A model generated the notes under the pieces. The model made no database searches and was not told the origin of the DNA. It was given only the letters and a program-made list of their open reading frames with translations. This document shows, piece after piece, positions 7,769 to 16,642 of a stretch of 21,449 nucleotides of DNA. The stretch is from NCBI GenBank assembly GCA_030637775.1, contig DAOWFY010000049.1, positions 1 to 21,449 of the forward strand, in the 5' to 3' direction. The stretch comes from DAOVGU01 sp030637775 [NCBI: bacterium]. GTDB lineage: Bacteria; Ratteibacteria; UBA8468. Both the position numbers and the translations under genes were made by a program. Every line of letters starts with the position of its first letter. Position 1 is the stretch's first letter.

Positions 7769-8689
7769 ATGAATAAAGAACTTTTATTAGAGAATAATGA
7801 GGAGGCTCGCTCCCTCTTCGGGAAGTATGATGAGAATTTGAGACTCCTGGAGGAGAAATTAGGAGTAACCATTACTGCGAGAGGCTGTAAACTCTCTCTC
7901 AGCGGAGAAGAGGAGAAGGTAAAAGAGTCCCTCAATCTTTTAGAAAAGGCCTTATCTTTAGTAAGAAAGGGAGAAAGCTTTGATAAGAATCTTCTCTTAT
8001 TTCCGGACTCAATTGAAATTTCCTCTAAAAGAACCGCTGTTTTTCCGAGATCAAAGGGACAGAGGAATTATCTTAAAGCAATGGAGAGGTATGATCTGGT
8101 AATTTCTATCGGACCGGCCGGCACGGGAAAGACATATTTAGCAGTGGCGATGGCCCTTTCCAATTTAAGGCAGGCAAAAGTACAAAGAATCATTTTGACC
8201 AGGCCCGCCATTGAGGCCGGGGAGAAATTGGGTTTTCTCCCTGGTGATTTAGAGGAGAAGATTCGTCCCTATCTTCAGCCTCTTTATGACGCCCTTTATG
8301 ATATGCTCCGAACCGAAGAATTAAAAAGGTTATTTGCAAAAAGAATAATCGAGATAATTCCTCTTGCCTATATGAGAGGCAGAACCCTAAACAACTCTTT
8401 TATTATTTTAGATGAAGGACAAAATGCAACGGCCGAACAGATGAAAATGTTTCTTACCAGACTGGGCTTCGATTCAAAGGCGGTCATAACTGGAGATATA
8501 ACTCAGTCCGATCTTCTTTCAGATACGACGATCGCATTAGTTGAGATACAAACTCTTTTAAAAAAAATTACGGGAATAAAATTCATCTATCTAACTGATA
8601 AGGACATTGTCAGACACCCTCTTGTTCGGGAGATTGTCAGGGCCTATGAGAAAAATATACGTTCGGAATCTGACAAAAACAGGGTTTGA
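7769..8689 (+). CDS. phoH: PhoH-family P-loop ATPase
   Basis: This is a cytoplasmic NTPase of the PhoH/PhoL family, which is linked genetically to YbeY and RNA metabolism. The 306-residue product has Walker A GPAGTGKT at 115-122, the family segment TRPAIEAGEKLGFLPGDLEEK, Walker B IILDEGQNA (Asp215-Glu216) and VITGDITQSD. ATG 7769 is chosen because family proteins start near here; the upstream frame extends only into the repeat arm (7736-7761). No Shine-Dalgarno sequence is visible, which suggests that the repeat replaced the native leader. It overlaps ybeY by 44 bases. Confidence 0.93.
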   Translation: MNKELLLENNEEARSLFGKYDENLRLLEEKLGVTITARGCKLSLSGEEEKVKESLNLLEKALSLVRKGESFDKNLLLFPDSIEISSKRTAVFPRSKGQRNYLKAMERYDLVISIGPAGTGKTYLAVAMALSNLRQAKVQRIILTRPAIEAGEKLGFLPGDLEEKIRPYLQPLYDALYDMLRTEELKRLFAKRIIEIIPLAYMRGRTLNNSFIILDEGQNATAEQMKMFLTRLGFDSKAVITGDITQSDLLSDTTIALVEIQTLLKKITGIKFIYLTDKDIVRHPLVREIVRAYEKNIRSESDKNRV

Positions 8690-9056
8690 TTCAGGGTTTC
8701 TTAAAAATATTGTAAGAAATATCTGTCAGATCAGAAGGATTGAGCAAAAAGAAATTGGAATAATTCTCCTTGATGATAAAAAAATTCAAAGATACAATCT
8801 TAGATATCGAGGTGTAAATAGACCTACGGATGTTCTTGCATTTCCGGTTGATGAAAGAACAGGAGAGCTCTTCATCTCCTTAGAATCGGCAAGAAGACAG
8901 GCAGAGATTTATCATCAATCACTTAAAAAAGAGCTCAGCCTCCTTATCATTCATGGACTCCTGCACTTTAATGGTTATAAAGATACGGATAGAAAGAGCA
9001 GGTTAGTGATGCGAAAGGAAGAAAAGAACATTTTAAATCTTCTTAGAAAACCATAA
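8646..9056 (+). CDS. ybeY: Endoribonuclease YbeY (rRNA maturation factor)
   Basis: YbeY is a metal-dependent RNase used in 16S rRNA 3'-end maturation and ribosome quality control. The 136-residue product has NRPTDVLAFP at 58-67 and the metal motif HGLLHFNGYKD, giving His103, His107 and Asp113. Most YbeY proteins have a third histidine at the last position; some lineages use aspartate, so the site is probably still functional. ATG 8646 lies inside phoH and begins MRKIYVRNL. An upstream in-frame start (8607) would add 13 residues with no family match. It ends one base into the next gene. Confidence 0.9.
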   Translation: MRKIYVRNLTKTGFDSGFLKNIVRNICQIRRIEQKEIGIILLDDKKIQRYNLRYRGVNRPTDVLAFPVDERTGELFISLESARRQAEIYHQSLKKELSLLIIHGLLHFNGYKDTDRKSRLVMRKEEKNILNLLRKP

Positions 9057-9652
9057 TGAGAAAATTGCGGCGCTATTTTATTACCGGGCTGGTAGTTCTA
9101 ATTCCCATTGTAGTGACCATCTGGGTCCTATGGAGACTCTCCATCTTCTTGGAGGGAATATTGGGTGGGCTTTTCCGGAGGTATCTACCCGAGTTTTACT
9201 CTCCAGGCTTGGGAGTTATTTCTCTTCTTGTGATTATTATTTTAGTGGGAGCATTGGCAAATAATTTCTTAGGAAAAAGATTATTAAGGTTGTCAGAAGG
9301 ACTTTTGGCGAAGATTCCTCTTTTTAACAAAATCTATCTTTCAATTAAGGGGATCAGCGATGCGATTTTAAAGAAGAAAAGGGGACCCTTCAGTGGCGTT
9401 GCTCTTATAGAATTTCCTCAAGGCATTCAAACCCTTGCCTTTATTACCTCTCCGGCCCAAAAGGAAATTCAAAAGGAAAGTAGTGTAAAATTAGTAAGCC
9501 TCTTTATTCCCACAGTGCCTAATCTTACCACCGGCTTCTATTGCTTGATGCCGGAAAAGAATTTAAAGAGATTGGATTTAAGTGTGCAGGAAGCATTAAA
9601 GTTGATGTTATCATTGGGATTAACTGGACAAAAAGAGGAAAGCACGGAATAG
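9056..9652 (+). CDS. DUF502 family membrane protein
   Basis: This 198-residue protein belongs to DUF502, a family of conserved integral membrane proteins of unknown function. Two hydrophobic segments are clear, at about residues 8-30 (YFITGLVVLIPIVVTIWVLW) and 51-72 (PGLGVISLLVIIILVGALAN). The conserved core LLAKIPLFNKIYLSIKGISDAI and the later FIPTVPNLTTGFYCLMPE (a variant of the family's PTTPNPTSGF motif) support the call. Its stop abuts the recO start, so the two are co-transcribed. The biochemical role is unknown. Confidence 0.88.
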   Translation: MRKLRRYFITGLVVLIPIVVTIWVLWRLSIFLEGILGGLFRRYLPEFYSPGLGVISLLVIIILVGALANNFLGKRLLRLSEGLLAKIPLFNKIYLSIKGISDAILKKKRGPFSGVALIEFPQGIQTLAFITSPAQKEIQKESSVKLVSLFIPTVPNLTTGFYCLMPEKNLKRLDLSVQEALKLMLSLGLTGQKEESTE

Positions 9653-10420
9653 GTGGCTTTAACAAGAACGAATGCGTTCATTATTCAGAGTAAGAGATTT
9701 AGAGAAACAAGCCTTTTCATTATTTACTACACCCTTAACTTTGGGAAAATTAATGCTATTGCCAAGGGAGTCATCGGGACTAAAAAACCCCCCCTTTTTC
9801 ATCTTTTCCCCTCTTATGTGGAGCTTTTCCTGTATCGAAAGGAGAGCGCTTTGTCCCTTGTCTCAAGTTCAGACCTTCTCGATCCATTTCCAAAATTACA
9901 TCAGGATCTAAAGAAATTATCTTACAGCCTCTATATTTTAGAATTGCTCAAAGAAACGATAAAGGAAAATGAGAAAAATAGCTCCCTTTTTTGGCTACTG
10001 CTTAAAACTTTCAAACTTTTGGAGGAGGCAGAAGAGCCAAATCTAATAGAATTGGTCTTAGTTGCCTTCCAACTGAAATTTTTGAAGGTCCTTGGCTATG
10101 GTCCCTTTCTAAATAATTGTGTCTCCTGCCAGGAAAAGATTGAGAAAAATTTACCGAGCCTTAGACTTAGCGCTAAAGCCGGAGGTGTTCTCTGCCGGAG
10201 ATGTTCGAGAGATGCCGGAGAGTCTCTTTCTATCGGTTATCCTTTAGTCGCATTGATGAATTATCTCTTGGATTTGAAGTTCTCTCTCCTCCCGAGATTA
10301 AAGGTCCCCGTTAATTTGAGAAAAGAGCTTATAAAGTATGTCAATTACTTTAGAACCTATCATCTTCCGGTTAGCCAGAAATCATTAGAGTTGTTGAAAT
10401 CCATAGAAGAGAATGCGTAA
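9653..10420 (+). CDS. recO: DNA repair protein RecO
   Basis: RecO loads RecA on SSB-coated single-stranded DNA together with RecR in the RecF pathway. The 255-residue product has an N-terminal OB-fold (TRTNAFIIQSKRFRETSLFI, then KINAIAKGV) and a helical domain. It also has a zinc module with Cys156/Cys159 and Cys181/Cys184, in CVSC and CRRC. It starts with GTG directly after the DUF502 stop. The 3' end overlaps the fumarase alpha gene by 8 bases. Sequence divergence from model RecO is large but the architecture is complete. Confidence 0.92.
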   Translation: MALTRTNAFIIQSKRFRETSLFIIYYTLNFGKINAIAKGVIGTKKPPLFHLFPSYVELFLYRKESALSLVSSSDLLDPFPKLHQDLKKLSYSLYILELLKETIKENEKNSSLFWLLLKTFKLLEEAEEPNLIELVLVAFQLKFLKVLGYGPFLNNCVSCQEKIEKNLPSLRLSAKAGGVLCRRCSRDAGESLSIGYPLVALMNYLLDLKFSLLPRLKVPVNLRKELIKYVNYFRTYHLPVSQKSLELLKSIEENA

Positions 10421-11243
10421 GATTTCCGCCGAAAAGATTGTTGCTGCTGTTAGCCATCTTTGTATCGATAGCAATTACCGGATGAATAAAGATTTAATAG
10501 CTTTATTGAAGAAGAACCAGCAAAGGGAGAAAGGTCGAGCCAGAAGAACCATTGCCTCTATCCTGGAGAACATTAAGATTGCCGAGGGAGAAAAAATTCC
10601 TATCTGCCAGGATACAGGGATGGTGACAATTTTTTTGGAGATAGGAAATAATCTCAAAATCAACTTAGGCCGTTATTCCTCCCTTTCCGATATTATTCAG
10701 GAAGGGGTAAGAAGGGGTTACAAAGACGGGTATTTACGTAAGTCAATAGTTAATCCTCTATCCCGGGTTAATACAAAGGATAATACGCCGGCTATTATTC
10801 ATGAGAAAATAGTAGTCGGGAGCCACTTAAAAATTAAGGCTTTAATTAAAGGTTTTGGCGCCGAGAATATGGCTAAAATACGGATGTTGCCTCCAGATAG
10901 CAAAGAAGAAGAAATTAAAATATTTGTAATTGATTCCATCAAGGAGGCATCTTCCAATCCCTGTCCACCCGTAATTGTGGGAATAGGTATTGGCGGAACG
11001 ATGGAGAAGGCAGCCTCCTTAGCAGAGGAGGCGCTCTTAGAACCAGTTATGAGTAAAATTGAAAAATTTGAAAAAGAGCTGTTAACCGAAATCAACAAAT
11101 TGAACATTGGACCGGCGGGATTGGGAGGAAAAACAACCGCTTCATCTGTAAGGATTAAAACCTTCCCTACCCATATTGCCGGACTGCCGGTAGCGGTCAA
11201 TATCTCCTGCTGGGCAAATCGTCATAAAGAAATAATTATATAA
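10413..11243 (+). CDS. Class I fumarate hydratase, alpha subunit
   Basis: With the next gene this forms the two-subunit, oxygen-sensitive iron-sulfur fumarase (or a close L(+)-tartrate dehydratase relative), which interconverts fumarate and L-malate. The three cluster cysteines are present: Cys65 in ICQDTGM, Cys184 in NPCPP and Cys266 in ISCWANRH. The glycine-rich IGIGGTMEKA and GPAGLGGKTT segments are also present. It is 276 residues, normal for the alpha subunit. It overlaps recO by 8 bases and is followed three bases later by the beta subunit. Fumarase and tartrate dehydratase cannot be told apart by sequence alone; the housekeeping context favours fumarase. Confidence 0.92.
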   Translation: MRKISAEKIVAAVSHLCIDSNYRMNKDLIALLKKNQQREKGRARRTIASILENIKIAEGEKIPICQDTGMVTIFLEIGNNLKINLGRYSSLSDIIQEGVRRGYKDGYLRKSIVNPLSRVNTKDNTPAIIHEKIVVGSHLKIKALIKGFGAENMAKIRMLPPDSKEEEIKIFVIDSIKEASSNPCPPVIVGIGIGGTMEKAASLAEEALLEPVMSKIEKFEKELLTEINKLNIGPAGLGGKTTASSVRIKTFPTHIAGLPVAVNISCWANRHKEIII

Positions 11244-11246
11244 AAG

Positions 11247-11855
11247 ATGAGGGTTAAGAAGATAGTTAGCCCATTAGAAAGAAAGGAAATAAAAAAACTG
11301 AAAGCGGGAGACGAAGTTTTGCTTTCCGGTATCATCTATACGGCGAGGGATGCTGCCCATAAAAGAATGGTGAAAGGTTTGAAGCGACGAAGTCATTCTG
11401 ACCCCCGTGCTTTCTTGCGAAAGCAAGAACAGGGGGAAGAATCTCTCTTTTCTTTACCATTCGATTTGAGGGGTCAGGTGATCTATTATACCGGACCAAC
11501 GCCAGCACCTCCAGGAAAGATTATCGGTTCCTGCGGACCAACAACAAGTTATCGCATGGATCCATACACCCCGACCCTTCTGAGATTAGGTTTAAAAGGA
11601 GTGATTGGCAAGGGAGACCGCAGCAAGGAAGTTGTTGAGGCAATAAAAAAGTATCAGGCCCTCTATTTTATTGCTCTCGGCGGTTGTGGTGCTTTATACT
11701 CTCAATTTGTGAAGAAGGCAGGGTTAATTGCTTATCCTGATTTAGGGTGTGAGGCAATCTTAAAATTGGAAGTAGAGGATTTTCCCCTCATCGTTGGTAT
11801 TGATAGCTATGGGAGGGATATTTATAGGAGGAAGGGGTCAGGTCTCAACATTTGA
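11247..11855 (+). CDS. Class I fumarate hydratase, beta subunit (repeat-modified)
   Basis: This is the partner of the preceding gene and supplies substrate-binding residues. Conserved parts are present: LSGIIYTARDAAHKRM (27-41), LPFDLRGQVIYYTGPTPAPPG (70-90), GPTTSYRMDPYTP (97-109) and GVIGKGDRS. Two oddities are visible. First, residues 49-66, between HKRMVKGLKRR and LFSLPFDL, are encoded by a palindromic element that normal family members lack. Second, the last seven residues (KGSGLNI) and the stop come from a copy of the 26-bp repeat at 11832-11857, replacing the native end. The active-site core is intact, so the protein may still work. It is 202 residues long. Confidence 0.88.
   Translation: MRVKKIVSPLERKEIKKLKAGDEVLLSGIIYTARDAAHKRMVKGLKRRSHSDPRAFLRKQEQGEESLFSLPFDLRGQVIYYTGPTPAPPGKIIGSCGPTTSYRMDPYTPTLLRLGLKGVIGKGDRSKEVVEAIKKYQALYFIALGGCGALYSQFVKKAGLIAYPDLGCEAILKLEVEDFPLIVGIDSYGRDIYRRKGSGLNI
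11392..11443. repeat. Palindromic element inserted in frame in the fumarase beta gene
   Basis: The segment folds into a three-part hairpin. ATTCT pairs with AGAAT, CCCCC with GGGGG, and TTCTTGC with GCAAGAA, closed by a GAAA tetraloop, with small unpaired stretches between. The ends (GTCATTCTGACCCCCG and GGGGGAAGAATC) resemble widespread bacterial REP palindromes. It keeps the reading frame and adds about 17-18 residues to the beta subunit. Confidence 0.7.
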
Positions 11856-11857
11856 CA
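11832..11857 (+). repeat. Solo arm of the 26-bp repeat
   Basis: This copy is identical over 26 bases to the left arm of the inverted-repeat element at 7691-7716. It lies at the very end of the fumarase beta gene and provides its last codons and its TGA stop. No inverted partner is found within the next 100 bases. Confidence 0.85.
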
Positions 11858-11861
11858 AAAT

Positions 11862-11901
11862 ATCCTGTCCCACCTCATCCTGTCCCACCTCGTAGGTGGG
11901 A
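11862..11901. repeat. 15-bp tandem duplication with a hairpin
   Basis: ATCCTGTCCCACCTC occurs twice in direct tandem (11862-11876 and 11877-11891). The second copy continues into an 8-bp stem, TCCCACCT / AGGTGGGA with a CGT loop (11883-11901). The hairpin could end transcription of the fumarase genes, but it lacks a T-run. It lies between the repeat arm and the tRNA gene. Confidence 0.6.
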
Positions 11902-11919
11902 ATGGTTGGGAATAGTTTT

Positions 11920-11998
11920 CGGGGTGTAGCGCAGTTTGGTATAGCGCGCTTGGTTCGGGACCAAGAGGTCGGCGGTTCGAATCCGCCCACCCCGACCA
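11920..11998 (+). tRNA. tRNA-Pro (anticodon CGG)
   Basis: The acceptor stem CGGGGTG pairs with CACCCCG, followed by discriminator A and an encoded CCA. The anticodon stem CTTGG / CCAAG encloses the loop TTCGGGA, giving anticodon CGG, which reads CCG proline codons. The T arm GGCGG-TTCGAAT-CCGCC is perfect. The gene lies between the fumarase genes and the galactose cluster. Confidence 0.95.
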
Positions 11999-12022
11999 GA
12001 GTTATTTATTTAAAGAAATCGA

Positions 12023-12127
12023 ATGAAGAAAAAGAAAATAATTAAGAAGGATGGTCGTTATCTTATCTATTATAGCTTTGATAAAGAAGATAGAGTAAAA
12101 AAACAGAAAGACAGAAAAAAGCACTAA
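12023..12127 (+). CDS. Possible 34-residue basic small protein upstream of galT
   Basis: The ORF encodes MKKKKIIKKDGRYLIYYSF followed by a charged tail ending KKQKDRKKH. It is lysine-rich, has a compact KDGRYLIYY core and no cysteines or membrane segment. It ends one base before the galT ATG, so it could be translationally coupled to galT. The ribosome binding site is weak (AAAGAAA). I do not recognise the family with certainty. The protein-like core, the spacing and the absence of another gene in this gap are the support; chance is possible. Confidence 0.5.
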   Translation: MKKKKIIKKDGRYLIYYSFDKEDRVKKQKDRKKH

Positions 12128-12128
12128 A

Positions 12129-13121
12129 ATGATGGAGTTACGTTGGGATCTAACTTTAGAGGAGTGGGTGGTTATTGCCTCCCATAGGTCGGAGCGCACT
12201 TTCTTTCCTCCAGCCGATTATTGTCCTTTATGCCCTTCCAAAAAGGAAAAACCGAAAACCGAAATTCCTTCCTCAAATTATGAAATAGTTATCTTTGAAA
12301 ATAAATTTCCCTCTTTCTGTAAGAGTGTCAGCAATCAGCCATTAGTCACTGGTAAAAAGGAAATTTTATACAGAAGGGCGCCAGCGAAAGGAATTTGTGA
12401 AGTTATCTGTTATACTCCCCGTCATAATCTGACACTTACTGACCTTCCGACTAACAGAATAGAAAATCTTATCCTTGTCTGGCAGGATAGATATAGAGAA
12501 TTGGGGAAATACTCTTTTATAAAATATGTCTTCATCTTTGAGAACAAGGGAAAAGAAGTTGGAGTTACTCTTTCTCATCCTCATGGTCAAATATATGGTT
12601 ACCCTTTTATTCCTCCAAAGATAAAAAAGGAACTAGAAGCCTCCTTTGATTATTTTAAGAAAAAGAGAAAATGCCTCTTTTGTGAAATAGGAAAAAGAGA
12701 AAAGAAGGAGAAAAAAAGGGTAATTTCTCAAAACAAAGATTTTTTAGCCTTTGTTCCCTTCTATGCCCATTTTCCCTATGAAGTCCATATATTTCCCAAA
12801 AAACATCTTACTTCTTTCCACTCCTTTAAAAAAAATGATACAAGAAATCTTGCAGAAATAATGAAAAAAGTTTTGACTAAATATGATCGACTTTTTGGCT
12901 TCTCTTTTCCCTACATTATGAACATCCATCAAGCGCCAACCGATGGGAGAGAATATCCTTATTATCATTTTCACATTGAGTTTTACCCTTTCTACCGAGC
13001 AGAAAATAGGTTAAAATATCTGGCTGGCTCAGAAGAGGGAGCAGGGGTCTTCATCGGTGATCTACTTCCCGAGGACCAGGCTTCTCAACTCCGTAAATTG
13101 CGACACAATACTATACGCTAA
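12129..13121 (+). CDS. galT: Galactose-1-phosphate uridylyltransferase
   Basis: GalT transfers UMP between UDP-glucose and galactose-1-phosphate in the Leloir pathway, through a uridylylated histidine. The 330-residue product has a CPLC zinc pair (Cys32/Cys35), the catalytic HPHGQ at 150-154, and the later YPYYHFHIEFYP (His280, His282). The N-terminus LRWDLTLEEWVVIASHR is typical. ATG 12129 or 12132 is possible; neither has a strong ribosome binding site. The last residues (about KLRHNTIR) and the stop lie inside a dispersed repeat (13096-13140), so the native C-terminus has been replaced or extended. Confidence 0.93.
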   Translation: MMELRWDLTLEEWVVIASHRSERTFFPPADYCPLCPSKKEKPKTEIPSSNYEIVIFENKFPSFCKSVSNQPLVTGKKEILYRRAPAKGICEVICYTPRHNLTLTDLPTNRIENLILVWQDRYRELGKYSFIKYVFIFENKGKEVGVTLSHPHGQIYGYPFIPPKIKKELEASFDYFKKKRKCLFCEIGKREKKEKKRVISQNKDFLAFVPFYAHFPYEVHIFPKKHLTSFHSFKKNDTRNLAEIMKKVLTKYDRLFGFSFPYIMNIHQAPTDGREYPYYHFHIEFYPFYRAENRLKYLAGSEEGAGVFIGDLLPEDQASQLRKLRHNTIR

Positions 13122-13140
13122 CTTTAGTAGCAATATACGA
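13096..13140 (+). repeat. 45-bp dispersed repeat, left copy
   Basis: This stretch matches 21244-21288 in inverted orientation at 38 of 45 positions without gaps. The core GCTAACTTTAGTAGCAATAT (13117-13136) is identical. It covers the end of galT and the galT-galE gap. The two copies bracket about 8.1 kb holding galE to nadE. Confidence 0.8.
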
Positions 13141-13182
13141 AATTAGTCTTTCAGGTTAAGCATGTAGTAACATAAAAGTCTA

Positions 13183-14930
<1,748 letters not shown>

Positions 14931-15054
14931 TCTTTTAGTTAGCATCTCTGATGAGATTTCCCAGATTGGGCAGATTGAAAAGGTGGAAGCCATTTCTAAA
15001 CTGGTTGATGAGATCTGCGGTCTCGCAGACTAAAGAAGAAAAGGAGGTGTTAGC

Positions 15055-15813
15055 ATGCCTGATACATTTGCGATAACTATAGTTTCTATTATCATCTTTA
15101 CCATCGTTGGTGCTTTTATTAGAGGAAGAATCAGGGATAAATGCCTGAAGGATTTTTCCGAGGACCTGGTAACCCTGGAAGAAACAACGGGCAAAATAAT
15201 TTGGGGTAAACTGAGCGTGGAAAATACGGGTCTAGAATTAGTTTATCTAACCAAGCACAAAGATAAAAGTGGACACGATGAAACGAGCTACATTCTATAT
15301 AAACACGAGTATCCTAATCTCCAAGCCCTAATTCGCTACCACGATGAATTAAATGAAGAGAGAAAGAAGAAAAGGGAGGAGGAATTAAAAAGAGCCTATC
15401 ATCCCACAGCCTTAAGAAGGTTTAAAAGAAGAATACAAAATTTCTTCAAGACGGCAAGAGATTCGGTGATGGATGTAATGAATCTATTAATCGGTCAGGT
15501 CAAAAGAACCACTCCTGCGGGGGCGATGCTGACCTCTCAAGATAAATACATCTCACAGACAAAACAAGAATTGATGGGTTCTGTCGGAACCTCTTTCGAG
15601 CCTTTATTAGAAAGACATATTGGTAAGAGGGTTGTTCTTGAGTTGGCCAAAGGTGATAAAATATTTGAATATCCAGGCGTGTTAAAGGACTATACGGCGG
15701 AGTTTATCGAAGTCATGGATGTTGGTTACAGAATAAAAGAAGACCAACCAACCAGAAAGGCAGATCTTGTGATTCCAAGGAAATATGGTCTCATCCGACA
15801 TCTCGGTGAATAG
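15055..15813 (+). CDS. Membrane-anchored conserved protein of unknown function
   Basis: The 252-residue product has one N-terminal hydrophobic segment (about residues 6-22) followed by RGRIR, so the bulk is likely cytoplasmic. A beta-rich part follows (GKIIWGKLSVENTGLELVYL), then SYILYKHEYPNLQALIRYHDEL. Next is a highly charged helix with a basic patch (RRFKRRIQNFFK, 121-132), and finally a globular C-terminal part (GSVGTSFEPLLERHIGKRVVLEL, then YPGVLKDYTAEFIEVMDV and VIPRKYGLIRHLGE). I recall similar uncharacterised proteins from uncultured bacteria and Planctomycetes but cannot name a domain. A perfect AAGGAGGTG lies before the ATG, which suggests good expression. No neighbour explains its role. 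Confidence 0.85.
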   Translation: MPDTFAITIVSIIIFTIVGAFIRGRIRDKCLKDFSEDLVTLEETTGKIIWGKLSVENTGLELVYLTKHKDKSGHDETSYILYKHEYPNLQALIRYHDELNEERKKKREEELKRAYHPTALRRFKRRIQNFFKTARDSVMDVMNLLIGQVKRTTPAGAMLTSQDKYISQTKQELMGSVGTSFEPLLERHIGKRVVLELAKGDKIFEYPGVLKDYTAEFIEVMDVGYRIKEDQPTRKADLVIPRKYGLIRHLGE

Positions 15814-15855
15814 ATTTGAAATATCGCTTCAATATTAAATAAAAAGGAGGGAATT

Positions 15856-16641
15856 ATGAAACTTTCTTGTCAGGAGAATTTGGTGCCGGGAAAGAATTTA
15901 GAGGAAAAGCTTAAGAATTTAGAGAAGTATGGATTTGAAGGAATTGAGTTTCAAGGCAAAGGTATCTTTGAGAGAGAAGAAGAGATTAAGAAGGCTCTCT
16001 CTAAAAGTTCTATAAAAGCCTCTACCATCTGTGCCGGGTTTTCTGGGCGTCCTCTTGATAGTAAAAGGGAGGAGAGGGAGAAGGCAATTTCCGACATTAA
16101 AAAATTATTGGAAATTGCCTCCAATATTGGAGCGGTAGGGCTAATTATGGTCCCTGTCTTTGGTCCTCCATCCATTCCCGACCTTTCCCCTTATGCTACC
16201 GAGATTGAGTTGGAAAAGAGGCTCTTGGTAGAATTGCTTGTTGAGATTGGAGAGTGGGCGACGAGCCTAAATTCGCTTCTTTTGGTAGAGCCTTTAAACC
16301 GCTATGAGACCCACCTTCTTAACCGGTTGGATGAAGCGATAGAGATCTGTGAAAAGGTAAATAATCCCCGGATAAAGATTATGGCCGATTTCTTCCATAT
16401 GAGCATTGAGGAAAAGGATGTTGCTGCTTCTTTAGGAAAGGCCGGGGATTGGGTTGCCCATATCCATTTAGCCGATTCCAATCGAAAACTACCCGGTCAG
16501 GGCCACACCGATTTCAAAGGACCATTTGCCGCATTGAAGAAGGTTGGTTACGATCAATATATGGCTCTGGAATGTGGCATCCTGGGAAATCCGGAGGAGG
16601 AATTGCCAAAATCGGCAAATTATCTGAAGAGCCAGATGTAA
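15856..16641 (+). CDS. Sugar epimerase of the D-tagatose/D-allulose 3-epimerase-like TIM-barrel family
   Basis: This 261-residue protein is a xylose-isomerase-like TIM barrel. The metal ligands are visible: Glu145 in VEPLNRYETHLLN, Asp178 in MADFFHMSIEEKD, His204 in HIHLADSNR and Glu239 in ALECGI. VEPLNRYE, HMSIEE and the GQGHTDF segment resemble ketose 3-epimerases more than hydroxypyruvate isomerase. The substrate is probably a ketose or a related small carbohydrate, but the exact sugar cannot be read from sequence. AGGAGGG precedes the ATG. The next ORF, two bases after its stop, is the stump of a sugar kinase, which suggests an original epimerase-kinase operon. Confidence 0.85.
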   Translation: MKLSCQENLVPGKNLEEKLKNLEKYGFEGIEFQGKGIFEREEEIKKALSKSSIKASTICAGFSGRPLDSKREEREKAISDIKKLLEIASNIGAVGLIMVPVFGPPSIPDLSPYATEIELEKRLLVELLVEIGEWATSLNSLLLVEPLNRYETHLLNRLDEAIEICEKVNNPRIKIMADFFHMSIEEKDVAASLGKAGDWVAHIHLADSNRKLPGQGHTDFKGPFAALKKVGYDQYMALECGILGNPEEELPKSANYLKSQM

Positions 16642-16642
16642 G

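Noticed and set aside
9672-9911. 79-codon plus-strand ORF inside recO
   Set aside because: It is out of frame with recO and has no protein family features.
10799-11200. 133-codon minus-strand ORF in the fumarase genes
   Set aside because: It lies entirely inside a well-supported gene with clear conserved motifs, so it is a shadow frame.
11470-11479. GGGGTCAGGT inside fumarase beta, identical to the start of the 26-bp repeat
   Set aside because: It encodes the conserved RGQV of the family and the match stops at 10 bases, so it is probably a coincidence.
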